A DNA stretch of 64,000 nt from Syncephalis fuscata (taxonomy: Eukaryota > Zoopagomycota > Zoopagomycetes > Zoopagales > Piptocephalidaceae): positions 36,040-100,039 of the forward strand of contig JAHLTZ010000055.1 of NCBI GenBank assembly GCA_025786725.1, in the 5' to 3' direction. Both the position numbers and the translations under genes were made by a program. Of the stretch, positions 49,323-59,867 are shown piece by piece; position 1 is the first letter of the stretch, and each line of letters opens with the position of its first letter. Under the pieces are notes generated by a model. That model ran no database searches and was not told the origin of the DNA. It saw nothing but the letters and a program-made list of their open reading frames with translations.

Positions 49323-51285
49323 ATGAGGTTTTCTATTGCTGTTGTCTGCACCGTCCTCGTAACTATGGTCAATACAGCCATAGTGGACGCTAAACCGGTT
49401 CTAGTTCGTCGTGGTATGTTGCAATTAAACCAATCAAGTATTCATTTAGCTAAAAGCTGTTATTTGCTAAATTAACTTTGATAGATGGTAATTAGCACTG
49501 TAACCAATCAATTATAAGCTAAACATATTCTATACATGTGTTTTTAATAATTTCTATTAGAGAATGGTAAGTAGCATTGCATATTAACTAAATACATTTT
49601 AACCATATACTATGCATTGTGTGTGGTTGATGATTTTTATTAATAGATTGTAGGTGCCATTACATAGCAATAGCCATTCACTAAACATGTGCCATATGCT
49701 ATGTGCTTTTAACAACTTGCATTAATAGATTGTAAGTGAATTGTATATTAATCGACTACAATCTAGTTATATATTATGCATTGTGCGTGTTCATTAACCT
49801 GTATTAATAGGGAGTAAGTTACATTTTATATCAAGTAGAAATACACTAAATATGTTATGTATCGTTTATATTTAACACCTTGTGTTAATAGATTGTAGGC
49901 AACATTGTATATTAATTAACAATATGCTAACACATGCCGTATATTGTGTATGTTTACTAAATTAACGTCAATAGATGGTAAGTTGTATTGTATATTGATT
50001 AATTCAATGCTAAACATATTTTATCATTGTGTTTGTTTGTTGGCTTGTATTAATAGATTGTGAGTGGCACATTTTAGACCATTTGGCTATACACTAAACA
50101 TATATATATGTATCATTTACGGTGCATGTTATTAAACATGCATGGATAGTTGGTAAGTAGTATTGTGTACCATTTGACCATACACTAAGCATATCCATAT
50201 ACCGTGTATGTTGAATAATTTTGTTGATAGGATGTAAGTGGCATTGTATGGCAGCTAACTATACACTAAGTATATGTCCTTTATGTGTGTTTAATAAAAT
50301 AACACTAATAGATAGTAAGTAGTATTGTATAGCAATTGAATATACACAAATATATGTGATACAATTTGTATGTTTGATAATCTGACATCGATAGTTAGTA
50401 GTGACGTTATACATTAATTAACTATGAACTAAGCATATTTTATACATTTTGGATATTTAATGATTTGCATTAATAGATGGTAGGTGGCATTGTATAGCAA
50501 TTGAATATACACTAAACTTATGTGATACACTATGTCTGTTTGATAATCTGTCATCAATAGCTGGTATGTGGAATTGCACATTGATAAACTATATGTTAAC
50601 ATATGTTGTACGCTGTGCTTATTTAACAACTTATATTAATAGGTTGTAAGTAGCATTTATATTAGTCAATGTGCGTTAACCACGTGATATGCGCGCTTAA
50701 TGACTTGCATTGATAGTTGATAGGTTATATTTTATGTTAATCAGCTATAGGTTAAACATACGTTGTACACTTTGCATGCTTAATAATTTCTGTTGATAGA
50801 TTGTAAGTGTCATTGTATATTAATTAGTAATATACCAAGTATATTCTATGTACTATGCGCGTTTAATAACTTTTATTGATAGGGGGTAGGTGTCATGGTA
50901 GACCAATTAATAATACATTAAATATAATTATACAATATGCATGTTTAATAACTTGTATGAATAGCCGGTAAGTACTATTGAATACTAATCAATTATACGC
51001 TAAATATATACCATGCACTGCGTGTGGTCAATAATTTATATTGATAGTAGTAAGTGACACTGTACAGTAATCAAATATACGCTAAGCAATTACTATACGC
51101 CATGTTATTGAATAATATGTGTTAACAGGCTGTAAGTGACATTGTATATTGATTGCCAATACGTTAAACATATATTATTCATCGTGTGTGTTTAGTATGA
51201 TATAATGGAGCGTACTTGATATTATATGCTTAGTTTATACACTAACTATATGACATGTATTGTATATATTTATAATATAGCTTAA
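49323..51285 (+). CDS. Secreted-peptide precursor mu3 with about 21 microexons
   Basis: Leader exon 49323-49413 encodes MRFSIAVVCTVLVTMVN...AKPVLVRR plus one base, then GTATGT. Microexons: 49485 ATG, 49561 AGAATG (6 nt), 49647 ATT, 49729 ATT, 49811 GGA, 49892 ATT, 49975 ATG, 50057 ATT, 50150 TTG, 50231 GAT, 50312 ATA, 50395 TTA, 50477 ATG, 50561 CTG, 50643 GTT, 50717 TTG (donor ATAGGT), 50800 ATT, 50883 GGG, 50965 CCG, 51048 TA (TTA in mu1), 51129 GCT. The terminal exon starts at 51281 and reads CT, TAA (51283-51285). Using TTA for the 51048 unit, the phase-1 product after Arg-Arg begins DENDYWNYDFG and continues YINAGFDWAVSS. It is acidic and aromatic, unlike the mu2 peptide, while leader and promoter are conserved. 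Function unknown. Confidence 0.68.
49414..51280 (+). repeat. Tandem array of intron + 3-nt exon units (mu3)
   Basis: Introns of 71-90 nt, mostly 78-81, each with GTAAGT/GTAGGT-type donor, a CTAAA/CTAAC-like box and an ATAG acceptor. The last interval is 149 nt, about two units long, and contains a degenerate acceptor/donor near 51209. Confidence 0.82.
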
Positions 51286-51514
51286 CCGCTGCTTTCAAGA
51301 CATCAGCATTGATATTGTAGCCACATTTGCTAGCCCAACGCACTTTAGGTATATATTCGATAAAGAACAAGACCATTTGATAACTGCCACTCAGCCTATT
51401 TATATATCAAGTTGCAGCCAATGTCCAGTTTATTCATATTCTAATTGGTGGTACCATTATCTTACTAATAAGCATGTATTCAGCTGTGTCTATTCAGCTA
51501 TGCACGTCTGTAGT

Positions 51515-51520
51515 AATAAA
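51515..51520 (+). promoter_or_regulatory. Putative poly(A) signal of mu3
   Basis: AATAAA in a TAGTAATAAACACATGG context identical to mu1. Confidence 0.5.
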
Positions 51521-51705
51521 CACATGGTTTTATTATAAATACTCGATCAAATTTCTATAGTTATGACCATGTTTAATCCTTACTCAGTGCTCAACAAGTG
51601 TTAACCAAACAGAACATTATAATATTTGTTCTGCCATTAATAAATTAAACGGCAAATAGAAATATAACAAGTCAATGTATAATTGCACAAGATTTGTTAA
51701 TAAGC

Positions 51706-52123
51706 TGCTACATATGTACAAACGATTATAGATTGTATATAACATAATTGAAAATAGCGCAAAACTAACATCTTAATATTTGTTTTGATTACACGCATTG
51801 CTACAAACTTGAATTATGTATATTGCTTGTTTGACCTGACATTGTGTCATTCCAGTTATCCATTTATGCCGAAGATGCTGCTATAAGCTTGATTTATAAG
51901 AGTCTATCTCCCTTAATTTATTAAACCATAAAATCACTTAAATTCAAATAAATAATCAAAACTGATATGAATTTATGATAATGTTTAGTATATATATACA
52001 TATCATTATACATTATGCTTTACAAGTTAGTATGGTAGTGTCTAGAGGGAACACTAACATAAAACCAATACAACACTTTTATATTACTTTTCCACATATT
52101 CAATCATCAACTAGTTCTACACC
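51706..52123. other. Intergenic, upstream of CRIPT
   Basis: AT-rich; promoter of CRIPT expected here. Nothing specific recognised. Confidence 0.4.
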
Positions 52124-52679
52124 ATGGTTTGTAAAAAGTGTAAGCAATTTGTTTATTCATTTCCCTTTAATATTCATATTATATATATATATAACTATAG
52201 GCGAGAAGAAACTAGGCAAGATTGCCTGCCCAGAGGTTTGGAAAGAAGGGTCGCGCAATGCAAAGTGTAAGTAGAATTACACATCTTTACATCTACTTAC
52301 CAACGCTGTCTACAGTAGGTAAAGACCGAAAGCTCAACGAAAACAAGCTATTGAACAAAAGCAAAAACCGGTAATTATTATAGTAGCTCTAGCAACTACA
52401 TACAACTAACAGCGCTTTAGTCTCGTACCCTATGAAAACAAATGTCGTCTGTGCAAATCCCGCGTTCATCAAGATAAAGCGCACTACTGCCAAGGCAAGT
52501 TCATCAAAGTAAAAAATAGAAATGTAATAACATCTGCTTATTATAGGCTGTTCCTACAAGAAAGGTAGAACAAATATAGACATGTACTGGAACAACCATC
52601 TAATCAGTGTATAGGTATATGTGCTATGTGTGGCGTCCGTATTCTTGATATCAGCGGCTATAAACAGAGCTCCAAATAA
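52124..52679 (+). CDS. CRIPT: CRIPT (cysteine-rich PDZ-binding protein homologue)
   Basis: Six exons: 52124-52139, 52201-52266, 52316-52370, 52421-52494, 52547-52564 and 52615-52679. They read MVCKKCEKKLGKIACPEVWK, RKLNENK, PYENKCRLCKSRVHQ, HYCQGCSYKKGICAMCG and end GYKQSSK. This matches the CRIPT family over its full length of about 98 residues, with all four CxxC zinc-binding pairs. In animals it was found as a PDZ-binding protein, but it is conserved across eukaryotes and has been linked to the minor spliceosome. Intron 4 has a GC donor (GCAAGT at 52495). It lies 41 bp upstream of NTH1 on the same strand. Confidence 0.93.
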
Positions 52680-52720
52680 TAAACATGTAGACTATATTTA
52701 CTTTTTGTTTCTATTAAATC

Positions 52721-54099
52721 ATGCAATTACGCTCTTCTTCTCTTTCCTCCTCTACCGCACGTAATGCTGCTCAACATGCGGTGGCTCGTGCCATGACAGG
52801 TGCGCGTTCCTCGTTAAAACAAACGAAGAAAACGTTTACGGCCAAGGAATCGCCATACTTTATGCAATCAACGCCTACACTAACCAAACCCACAAATAAG
52901 AAGAAAAAGCCGGCTCAAACGAGTAAAGCGTCAGCGATGGCTGTAACAGATATTGAAGCACTAGTGCCTCATGTATCAGTAATGCCAAAAAACTGGTCTA
53001 CAGTTTATGAGGCAATTCGAACGTATCGTGCCCAGTTAACAGCACCAGTCGATGTTGTTGGCTGTCATATCCTTGGTGATCGTTGTCATGGCCCAAAAGT
53101 AAGTCGTTTATAATGAATAGATATGACACGTTTATTTACACACTGCCCATACCGCCTATATCACACGGAATAGACCTATAGATTCCAAACACTCGTTGCA
53201 CTTATGCTCTCAGCACAGACAAAAGATCAAACGACTGGTCAAGCAATGCACGGATTAAGAGTGCGGTTTGGTCGACCAGGTGATGCTGAAGCCTATAAAA
53301 AACAAGATATAAGCGAGGCTGGTGAACTAGGCGATGCTATTGTATCAGGCACGGATCAAAAGGAAGGATTTACAGCATGGACATTATCTACAGCTTCTCA
53401 TTTTGATATTGATATGTGTATTAACAAAGTGGGATTTCATACACGCAAGGCAAAGTAAATAGATTACTATGATTTAATAATTATATTGTATTTATAATGT
53501 TAATGGATCACCTAATAGATTCATTCAAGAAACAGCTCAACTGTGTGTAGAGAGCTATCACGGTGATATTCCTGACACATTACCCGGTCTACTGGCATTA
53601 CCTGGTGTAGGACCCAAAATGGTAAGTAGATCTATTAAATATTAAGTGATCGATAGATAGTATAAGCTATTATTAACATAAATACACCATTAGGCATTTC
53701 TTGCATTACAGGCCGCATGGGGAAAGTAAGTATTCTATTTAGATACATTCATTTAGTTAACATACTTTGTGTCAAATAGGAGTATAGGAATTGGTGTTGA
53801 TACACATGTACATCGTATTTCCAATCGATTAGGCTGGGTTCACACCAAACAACCAGAAGAGACACGCCAAGTAAGTAAAACCATATATATATATTAATAA
53901 ATACTAGTATTAATCATATGCAATATATTAGATATTAGAAACATTTGTTCCGCAACAATATTGGGCTCCTATTAATCCTTTATTAGTAGGATTTGGACAA
54001 ACAACATGTTTACCCGTCTCTCCACTCTGTCAACAATGTCCTGTCCGTGATCAATGTCCATCTAGTCATTTATCTAGAAAAACGAAAACATTGAAATAA
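52721..54099 (+). CDS. NTH1: Endonuclease III homologue, DNA glycosylase/AP lyase
   Basis: Six exons: 52721-53098, 53174-53454, 53519-53621, 53694-53725, 53780-53870 and 53932-54099, all in frame with GT-AG introns. The N-terminal 85 or so residues are basic and Ser/Thr-rich, suitable for nuclear or mitochondrial targeting. The core has [11 protein letters not shown], the helix-hairpin-helix LPGVGPKM with its catalytic Lys in the preceding region, [15 protein letters not shown] with the catalytic Asp, and a C-terminal 4Fe-4S loop (C-X6-C-X2-C-X5-C). It removes oxidised pyrimidines in base excision repair. Stop TAA at 54097-54099. Confidence 0.92.
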
Positions 54100-54441
54100 A
54101 AGCCATATTATTAATTACAGTTTTATTTAATTATCTATATATTAATAGTAATTTATTTTTTACTTTTTACATTAATAGAATGCCAAGTCACAAGTGATGC
54201 CAACATGCCTGCCATCATCACATGTACAAGCACTCCGTCCATACACACTTGTGTATCTCACCTATGTTTTATAGTAGCACAGTGTTGCTGTTTCTTTCAA
54301 TCGCTTTTTCACGTCCTTTATCATCTATACCGTTACCGTTACATTCATTGTTCATCTATAGTTATACTAGTGTTGGTTACTTTTATACCTTGATTGTTCG
54401 TGCATCTATGTTTCCGGTGTCTTTTCATCACCGGTCTAACT
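54100..54441. other. Intergenic
   Basis: Short spacer between NTH1 and the GOST-type gene. Overlapping frames without support; nothing else seen. Confidence 0.4.
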
Positions 54442-56526
54442 ATGAAATCAGCATATGGTTATTGTTGTTATTATTGGTGGTGGTGGTGGTTTGCTCTTTT
54501 GGGTTTGCTCACGGCGCTGATTGTTCCGCAGGCGGACAGTTTACACTTGACTAATAAGAATGTAGCGCTTTATTATGGCGATAACGCGGTTACATCGCTG
54601 GCTAGTTTCCGATACAGTCACAATGGTCAGTTCAAATACCAGGCAACATCGATGCATTTAGCCGATAGCAATGACGAGCAAAATCAAAATACCACTTATC
54701 AAGAAAGTGTCACGCTCGTTATTACAACAGAAGAGATCTGGTTGTCCGTAAGTTAATGACTATTAAATACTAGTGTTGATATAACCATTCTATTATGTTG
54801 GATATAGTTTATTCAATCGATTAAAACGCTTCATGTTGATGTTTGTCCCGACTGGCCTCAACATCTTAAATCAACAACTTATATTTCATTCGCTAATTTG
54901 ACGAAACCACATCTACCCGAGTATGTCTTACCTATTCAAAGTATGGGCGAATATTTGGTTTTAATAATCAATTGTTCAAATAAAAAAATTAACTTGGAGG
55001 TAGGTCATTATATTGTTTAAATAGGCTATTTAAATAACTATTTATTGGTATCAGTTTAATTTGGAAATGCTTAATATGGGGCCTAACGGAAAATGGACTC
55101 AATTTACTTATGGGCTATTTCAACTGCCATGGGTTTACTTAGGCTTTGCAGGCGGTGTATGGCCGGCTATTTGTATTATTTGGTGGTCTTTACGATACAA
55201 AAATCGAAAGGTAATTATTTAGTTAATATAGGATGGTAGTAGAATGCAGTTACTTATAATAGCTATTATAATATAGAATGATACTTTATTGAATCGACTA
55301 CTAATGATCATTCCTCATTGTCGGCTTATTTTTGCCACGCTTTTGTGTTTAGAAGCATTTTACTATTCTCGTCACGGTAAGTATTAAAATAACTATATAT
55401 ATATATATTTCAATAATTAATTATTAATAATAATATATGGGCCATAATAGGTGAAGAAAGTTATATTTTGTTGCCATTTCAAGCCATATTTCGCTTTTGT
55501 TCGGGCATGCTTATATACACTACAAATATGCTTGTATCAAAGGGCTGGTGTGTTACACGTCGACATATGTTAAAACTTGAATTACGTACAGTTCTAGGTA
55601 AATATTGCTCAATTGATTATTGTTGATATTCAAAGCTAAGTTTTTTATTATTATTTAGGAACGGCGTTTTTTGCTGCAGTAGCCGATGTTTTCTATGCCA
55701 TAGTCCATGAAGGAGCGGTAGTATGTTAAGATGTCAATTGTATTAAAATGAGGTTATTGATTATTGGTGGTTCTATTAGCTCGCTTTAGGTACCATGCAA
55801 GCAATTATGTTTATGTATTTGTGGCTTAATTTCCGACACCAGCAAGTGGTTCTTGCCGCTCATCTTTACCGATTACGGGCTGAACATAGTCCACATGAAG
55901 TGTTACATGCCTATGCTCGCAAGGCTCTTTTATTATTGTAAGATTCTTTGCAGTGCCTAACTACTGATCTAATATAACTGACAACACTGATGATTAGTTA
56001 TGCCCAACGATTATTGTTACCTTTGGTCTAATAGCTATTGCGGTAAGTATGCTATTTATAAGCATTAAAACAATACTTACTATATAATAGATTAATTTCT
56101 TTGCCAACTACCTAATTGGCGGATCGAGTGTGGCCTATGTATCGTATTTAGCACCTGAATTGACGGCAGCAATATCGATTGCATGGCTTGGGTAAGTGTT
56201 TATTATAAAGAATGAGCAATTGGTGTTTAGTTCGGTTGATTGATTTATATACGATTAGATGGCTATTTAGATTACGCAAAATAGTACCTATTGATTTATC
56301 GCATATCGATCCAGATGAAGATGAAGATAATGATAATGAATGGAATAATTTCAATCCCTTTATGCCTGGTGGCATGCACCCGGCAGCCATGCCTGTAACG
56401 CCTACAGCACCGAGTCATGCCTTCAATGACACACCAGTTGTGGCGGGTATTGGTGCGGCAGGTGCACGTCGTCGTATTATGGATCGACTGTTTCGACGTG
56501 AGAACATAACCCCAAGAACCATGTAG
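54442..56526 (+). CDS. GOST-family seven-transmembrane protein (Lung_7-TM_R type)
   Basis: ATG at 54442 gives a signal peptide (MKSAYGYCCYYWWWWWFALL). Exons: 54442-54747, 54808-54999, 55055-55210, 55277-55376, 55451-55597, 55659-about 55717, 55780-55937, 55998-56042, 56091-56191, 56259-56526. A lumenal beta-rich N-domain is followed by seven hydrophobic helices including LVSKGWCVTR, the family's characteristic KGW motif, then a cytoplasmic acidic tail (DPDEDEDNDNEWNN). Members such as GPR107/TMEM87/yeast Ptm1 act in Golgi/endosome trafficking. The join at 55937/55998 is off by one base, probably a T lost from the T4 run near 55930, because the downstream frame is clearly a TM helix (CPTIIVTFGLIAIA). 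Confidence 0.8.
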
Positions 56527-56847
56527 CCTACCAATTATTATTATACTACATATACTATTAATAAACATATAGCATTTATTTATACTGAGCTATTAAATAA
56601 TAACTTGGTTTAAAATGAAACTGGTTTAATAGGTTAGCCAGTTATAATCATAACTATAATAGCATGAATAGCATTTGGTAAGCATATAATGAATGGTATT
56701 AAAGTGGTATTTATAGCGTATAAGCACAATTCTAATTATTATTTACATTGTACTACTTTCTCTTGAGCATTAAGCTAGTTATGCCAATATATTAAATTAA
56801 ACATCTATTGATACTCATATCAAAGCATAATAAAATTCAATCTTAGT
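56527..56847. other. Intergenic
   Basis: 3' flanks of the GOST gene and copy C of the secreted family. Nothing recognised. Confidence 0.4.
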
Positions 56848-58048
56848 TTATTGGTTAAGCAACGAAAACGAATTAAAGACAAATATATAGCTGTGTATAT
56901 TTAGATATACGTTTTCGCCCAATGTAATCATACTATGATCGCGAGATATAAAGCGGTAGAGGCTCTTCGTCCTCACTACTTGATGGACTAGATTGACGTC
57001 TAATAACAGGTGTACTATCGAGCAAAGGATCGTTGTAATGTTGGCCGTATTGTCGTGGATGTTGATAAGGAGGTGCATTAATTGTCGGTATTGCTAAATC
57101 CTTGTATTTATCTTTAACATTTTTAATGCATCCTTGTGATTCAAACGAAGTTCAGTTTTACAATAGAAATAAGCTAGCCAATACCATAGTCTATCATTTG
57201 CTATTGTAATTTCATCATCGTATACCCGTCCATCAGCGAATAGGAGAGAGACTCTATAGGACGTATAGCATCAATGGAAACAAATGTTATGCGATCATTC
57301 TCAATGCAACCATCTGATGATTATATAAGCATATTGACAAGTATAAACAGTTAAATACGTAACTTACAATTTTCAATAGCATTACTAATCGACCATCCTT
57401 TTGCTTTCATGTCTTTGACCACTATTCGATTGACAGTTAGCAAAATAGTATTGCAGCTAATATGTACTTGCAGTTTATAAAATTTAAAAGTCTAGATCTT
57501 GCTACTTGTGGCGCAACAAACTCACGAAAACTATAATAATAAACAGTTTCCTTGCATTGTGGATTAACGACCATGTAGCAAAGATAGCCTCCGTCTATAG
57601 TAAATCTTTTAATAATAGAATAAAATGGCTTTGGTGGTGAATTTGATTCAAACATGTTGAAATCCCAGAATACATATCCTACAAGCAAACTTATTAAGAC
57701 TAATGTTTATAGTAATAATGGGTATGCATACGTTTATAATTTAAATGGTAAATACTCAGTTGGTCCATTTCTACATATAATCTTAGTATTGGGTTGATAA
57801 AATCCATCTACATTGTATTGCCCCTCCATAACATATGCATTATCTACTTTTACTGCATTTTTAATAATGGTAAGTTTGTTAATGCCAAATGCACCAGGTT
57901 GATTTAGTTGATACTCAGAAAAAGGATCTAACATTATAATATAAATATTACTATTGCAATACAAGTTCTTTAGGCTACTACCTTTTGCACCAAAAATACT
58001 CTGTAGTATTGCCATGCTTTGGTTAACTAATAGCAGCACCAGGAGTGG
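56848..58048 (-). pseudogene. Secreted-family copy C, 5' end removed at a Ty3 LTR
   Basis: Third paralogue of the 2133/4165 family. It retains the end of the leader (LLVLLLVNQSMA), the Cys-containing exon 1, exon 2 (DPQC-like NPQCKE, GGYLCYM) and the C-terminal exons with KDKYKDLAIPTI and the acidic SSPSSSEDEE segment. The match to copy B stops at 58048, where the LTR begins, so the start codon and promoter are gone. What follows the Ty3 element at 63545 does not resemble the missing 5' region. Exon 2 ends at a GC donor, as in copy B. Confidence 0.65.
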
Positions 58049-58241
58049 TGTGGCGACATATTCAGAACACGTGGTACACGGGTACCACGTAATCGATGTG
58101 TCAAGCCAGCTATAAAAGCTGGAATATTTACATTTATTAATAAAGTAGTTCAATTCGAAGAAAACCTTTTATTTACAAGATCCTAGTGTTTTATCTACCT
58201 TGCCGTATTACTCAGTCCCCCTTCATAATAGTAATACGACA
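58049..58241 (+). repeat. 5' LTR of Ty3 copy 2
   Basis: 193 bp with a few differences from the 3' LTR near 58150-58175. Confidence 0.93.
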
Positions 58242-58262
58242 ATTGGTGGAGGACCTGGGCAG
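58242..58262 (+). other. Probable primer-binding site of Ty3 copy 2
   Basis: Sequence just inside the 5' LTR, containing TGGTGGAGGACCTGGG. TGG is expected opposite a tRNA 3' CCA. The tRNA is not identified. Confidence 0.5.
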
Positions 58263-58408
58263 TTTGCCCATAAACTGCCCGTTCGCGTAGTCCCAATACT
58301 ACAGATATAACACTATTTGATAGTCTCTACCATCGTAACATTCATATTCATTCTCGTACCTCACTTCCATCAAATCATCTCATTGTTCATTGTTCATTGT
58401 TAATAACC

Positions 58409-59856
58409 ATGTCTAGTATAACCCGTTCTGGTCGTAGTACGCGTAACTCAGCAGCCGCAATGGCTACTGACGAGCCGGTACCCGACAATATGTCCGAAGT
58501 AAGCGGTACTGATGAAGTAGCATCAACTGAAACAGAAGAAACCGTTGATGAAGTCGTCCAAGTTGACCAACCAATAGCTACGGCTCAACAACAAGAAAAT
58601 ATTACTAGTACTCGTCCGGTGACATTCGCTACTCCAACCGATACACCTACTGATACTAATAACTTAACGGTAGCTGTGCCCGTCGCTAGTCAAGCATTAG
58701 TGGATAACCTATTACGCACCATTCTAAATCCTACCAACGGACTCACTGTTCACCAAACAGCTCAATTGACCATGTCGCTGGTACACGCTTTTCGACAACT
58801 CAACCCAGGAGACCCAAATCCTCCAATTCCTACCTACACACCAGCTCCACAGTTCACTGTAGAAACGCCTGGCACTGCCCCAATTACAGAACTTGGTCCA
58901 CCTGACAACAACACCACACCCACACGCATCAACAGACGAGTGTCCATTTCGTCTATAGATTCGGACGACTCTGACACCACATCCATCACCTCATCTTTCC
59001 CTTCCATTGCAGATAGTCAGCCTGAACCTGTTGCTGTTGTACCACCTGTGGTCACACAGCCACCCGACTTGAGTGTCCCTCAAGTGATGACTAAACTACC
59101 AAAAATGGATATTGACAAACTAGATTTTAAAGCGGATCCTTTTGAATGGTTGCGTAGCTTCCACTTGATTGCTGGTTTGTCAGGATGGGATGAACCCACA
59201 AAATGCAGTCGATTGATGTACGGTCTGCGTGACCGCGAGAATGCATGGTGCCTACTCAATATGCCGCGTGTCCAATCGTACCAGCCTGGCCTATTCGCGA
59301 CGTTAGTAAAGGAATTAGAGATTAAATGGTGTGCTGGTGATCCAAAAGAAGCGTTGAAAAACAAATTTTACTTACTTCGCTTAAACGACAAAGAAACATT
59401 ATTCGAATACGCCGATAGAGTTGAAAGAGCTGGTACCAATGCCAAAAGGACGCCTAGACAAATTGGAAACAGATCAAAATCGGTTCTAACGACTACGTCC
59501 GCAGCAATGTCCGCTCGTTACGAATCCGTTCTATCGATGACTTTCGATCTGTTGGTCATAGTATTGAATTAGGAAGATACACCCATAAGTTACTGCATGC
59601 GGCTAAGGCCAGCATAAACGTTGTTACTAATGACCAATCTCTGTCCGTGTCCAAGACGGCACCCAATGCAATGCAAGTAGGTACCCGTTCCGGCAATAAC
59701 CGTCGCCCCAAACAACAGCCAGCTACACGTCGCTTCCCTTGTACCCTCTGTGATGATACGAATCACTACACGCATCAATGTCCAAATTTAGCCACTGCCC
59801 GTGCATCGATAACCAGTAAACTACCTGCTGGTGATGCCAAACAGGCGGAAAACTAA
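58409..59856 (+). pseudogene. gag: Ty3 Gag, copy 2, one frameshift
   Basis: Matches copy 1 Gag until about 59463, where AAATTT has become AAATT, shifting the frame. The zinc knuckle lies in the downstream frame. This may be a real lesion or an assembly error. Confidence 0.8.
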
Positions 59857-59867
59857 ATGGGACGTCG

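Larger units (their letters stand above)
48815..51705 (+). repeat. Inverted duplication, arm 2 (contains mu3)
   Basis: Reverse complement of 9680-18095 minus the Ty3 element. It gives the empty-site sequence for the Ty3 insertion (around 50170). The arms differ by scattered substitutions and one-base indels. Confidence 0.85.

Noticed and set aside
51281-51560. Longer C-terminal extension of mu3 if the 2-nt unit at 51048 is taken literally
   Set aside because: The shifted frame opens an extension, but mu1 has TTA at that unit and mu2 stops at the aligned position. A one-base loss or unit skip is simpler.
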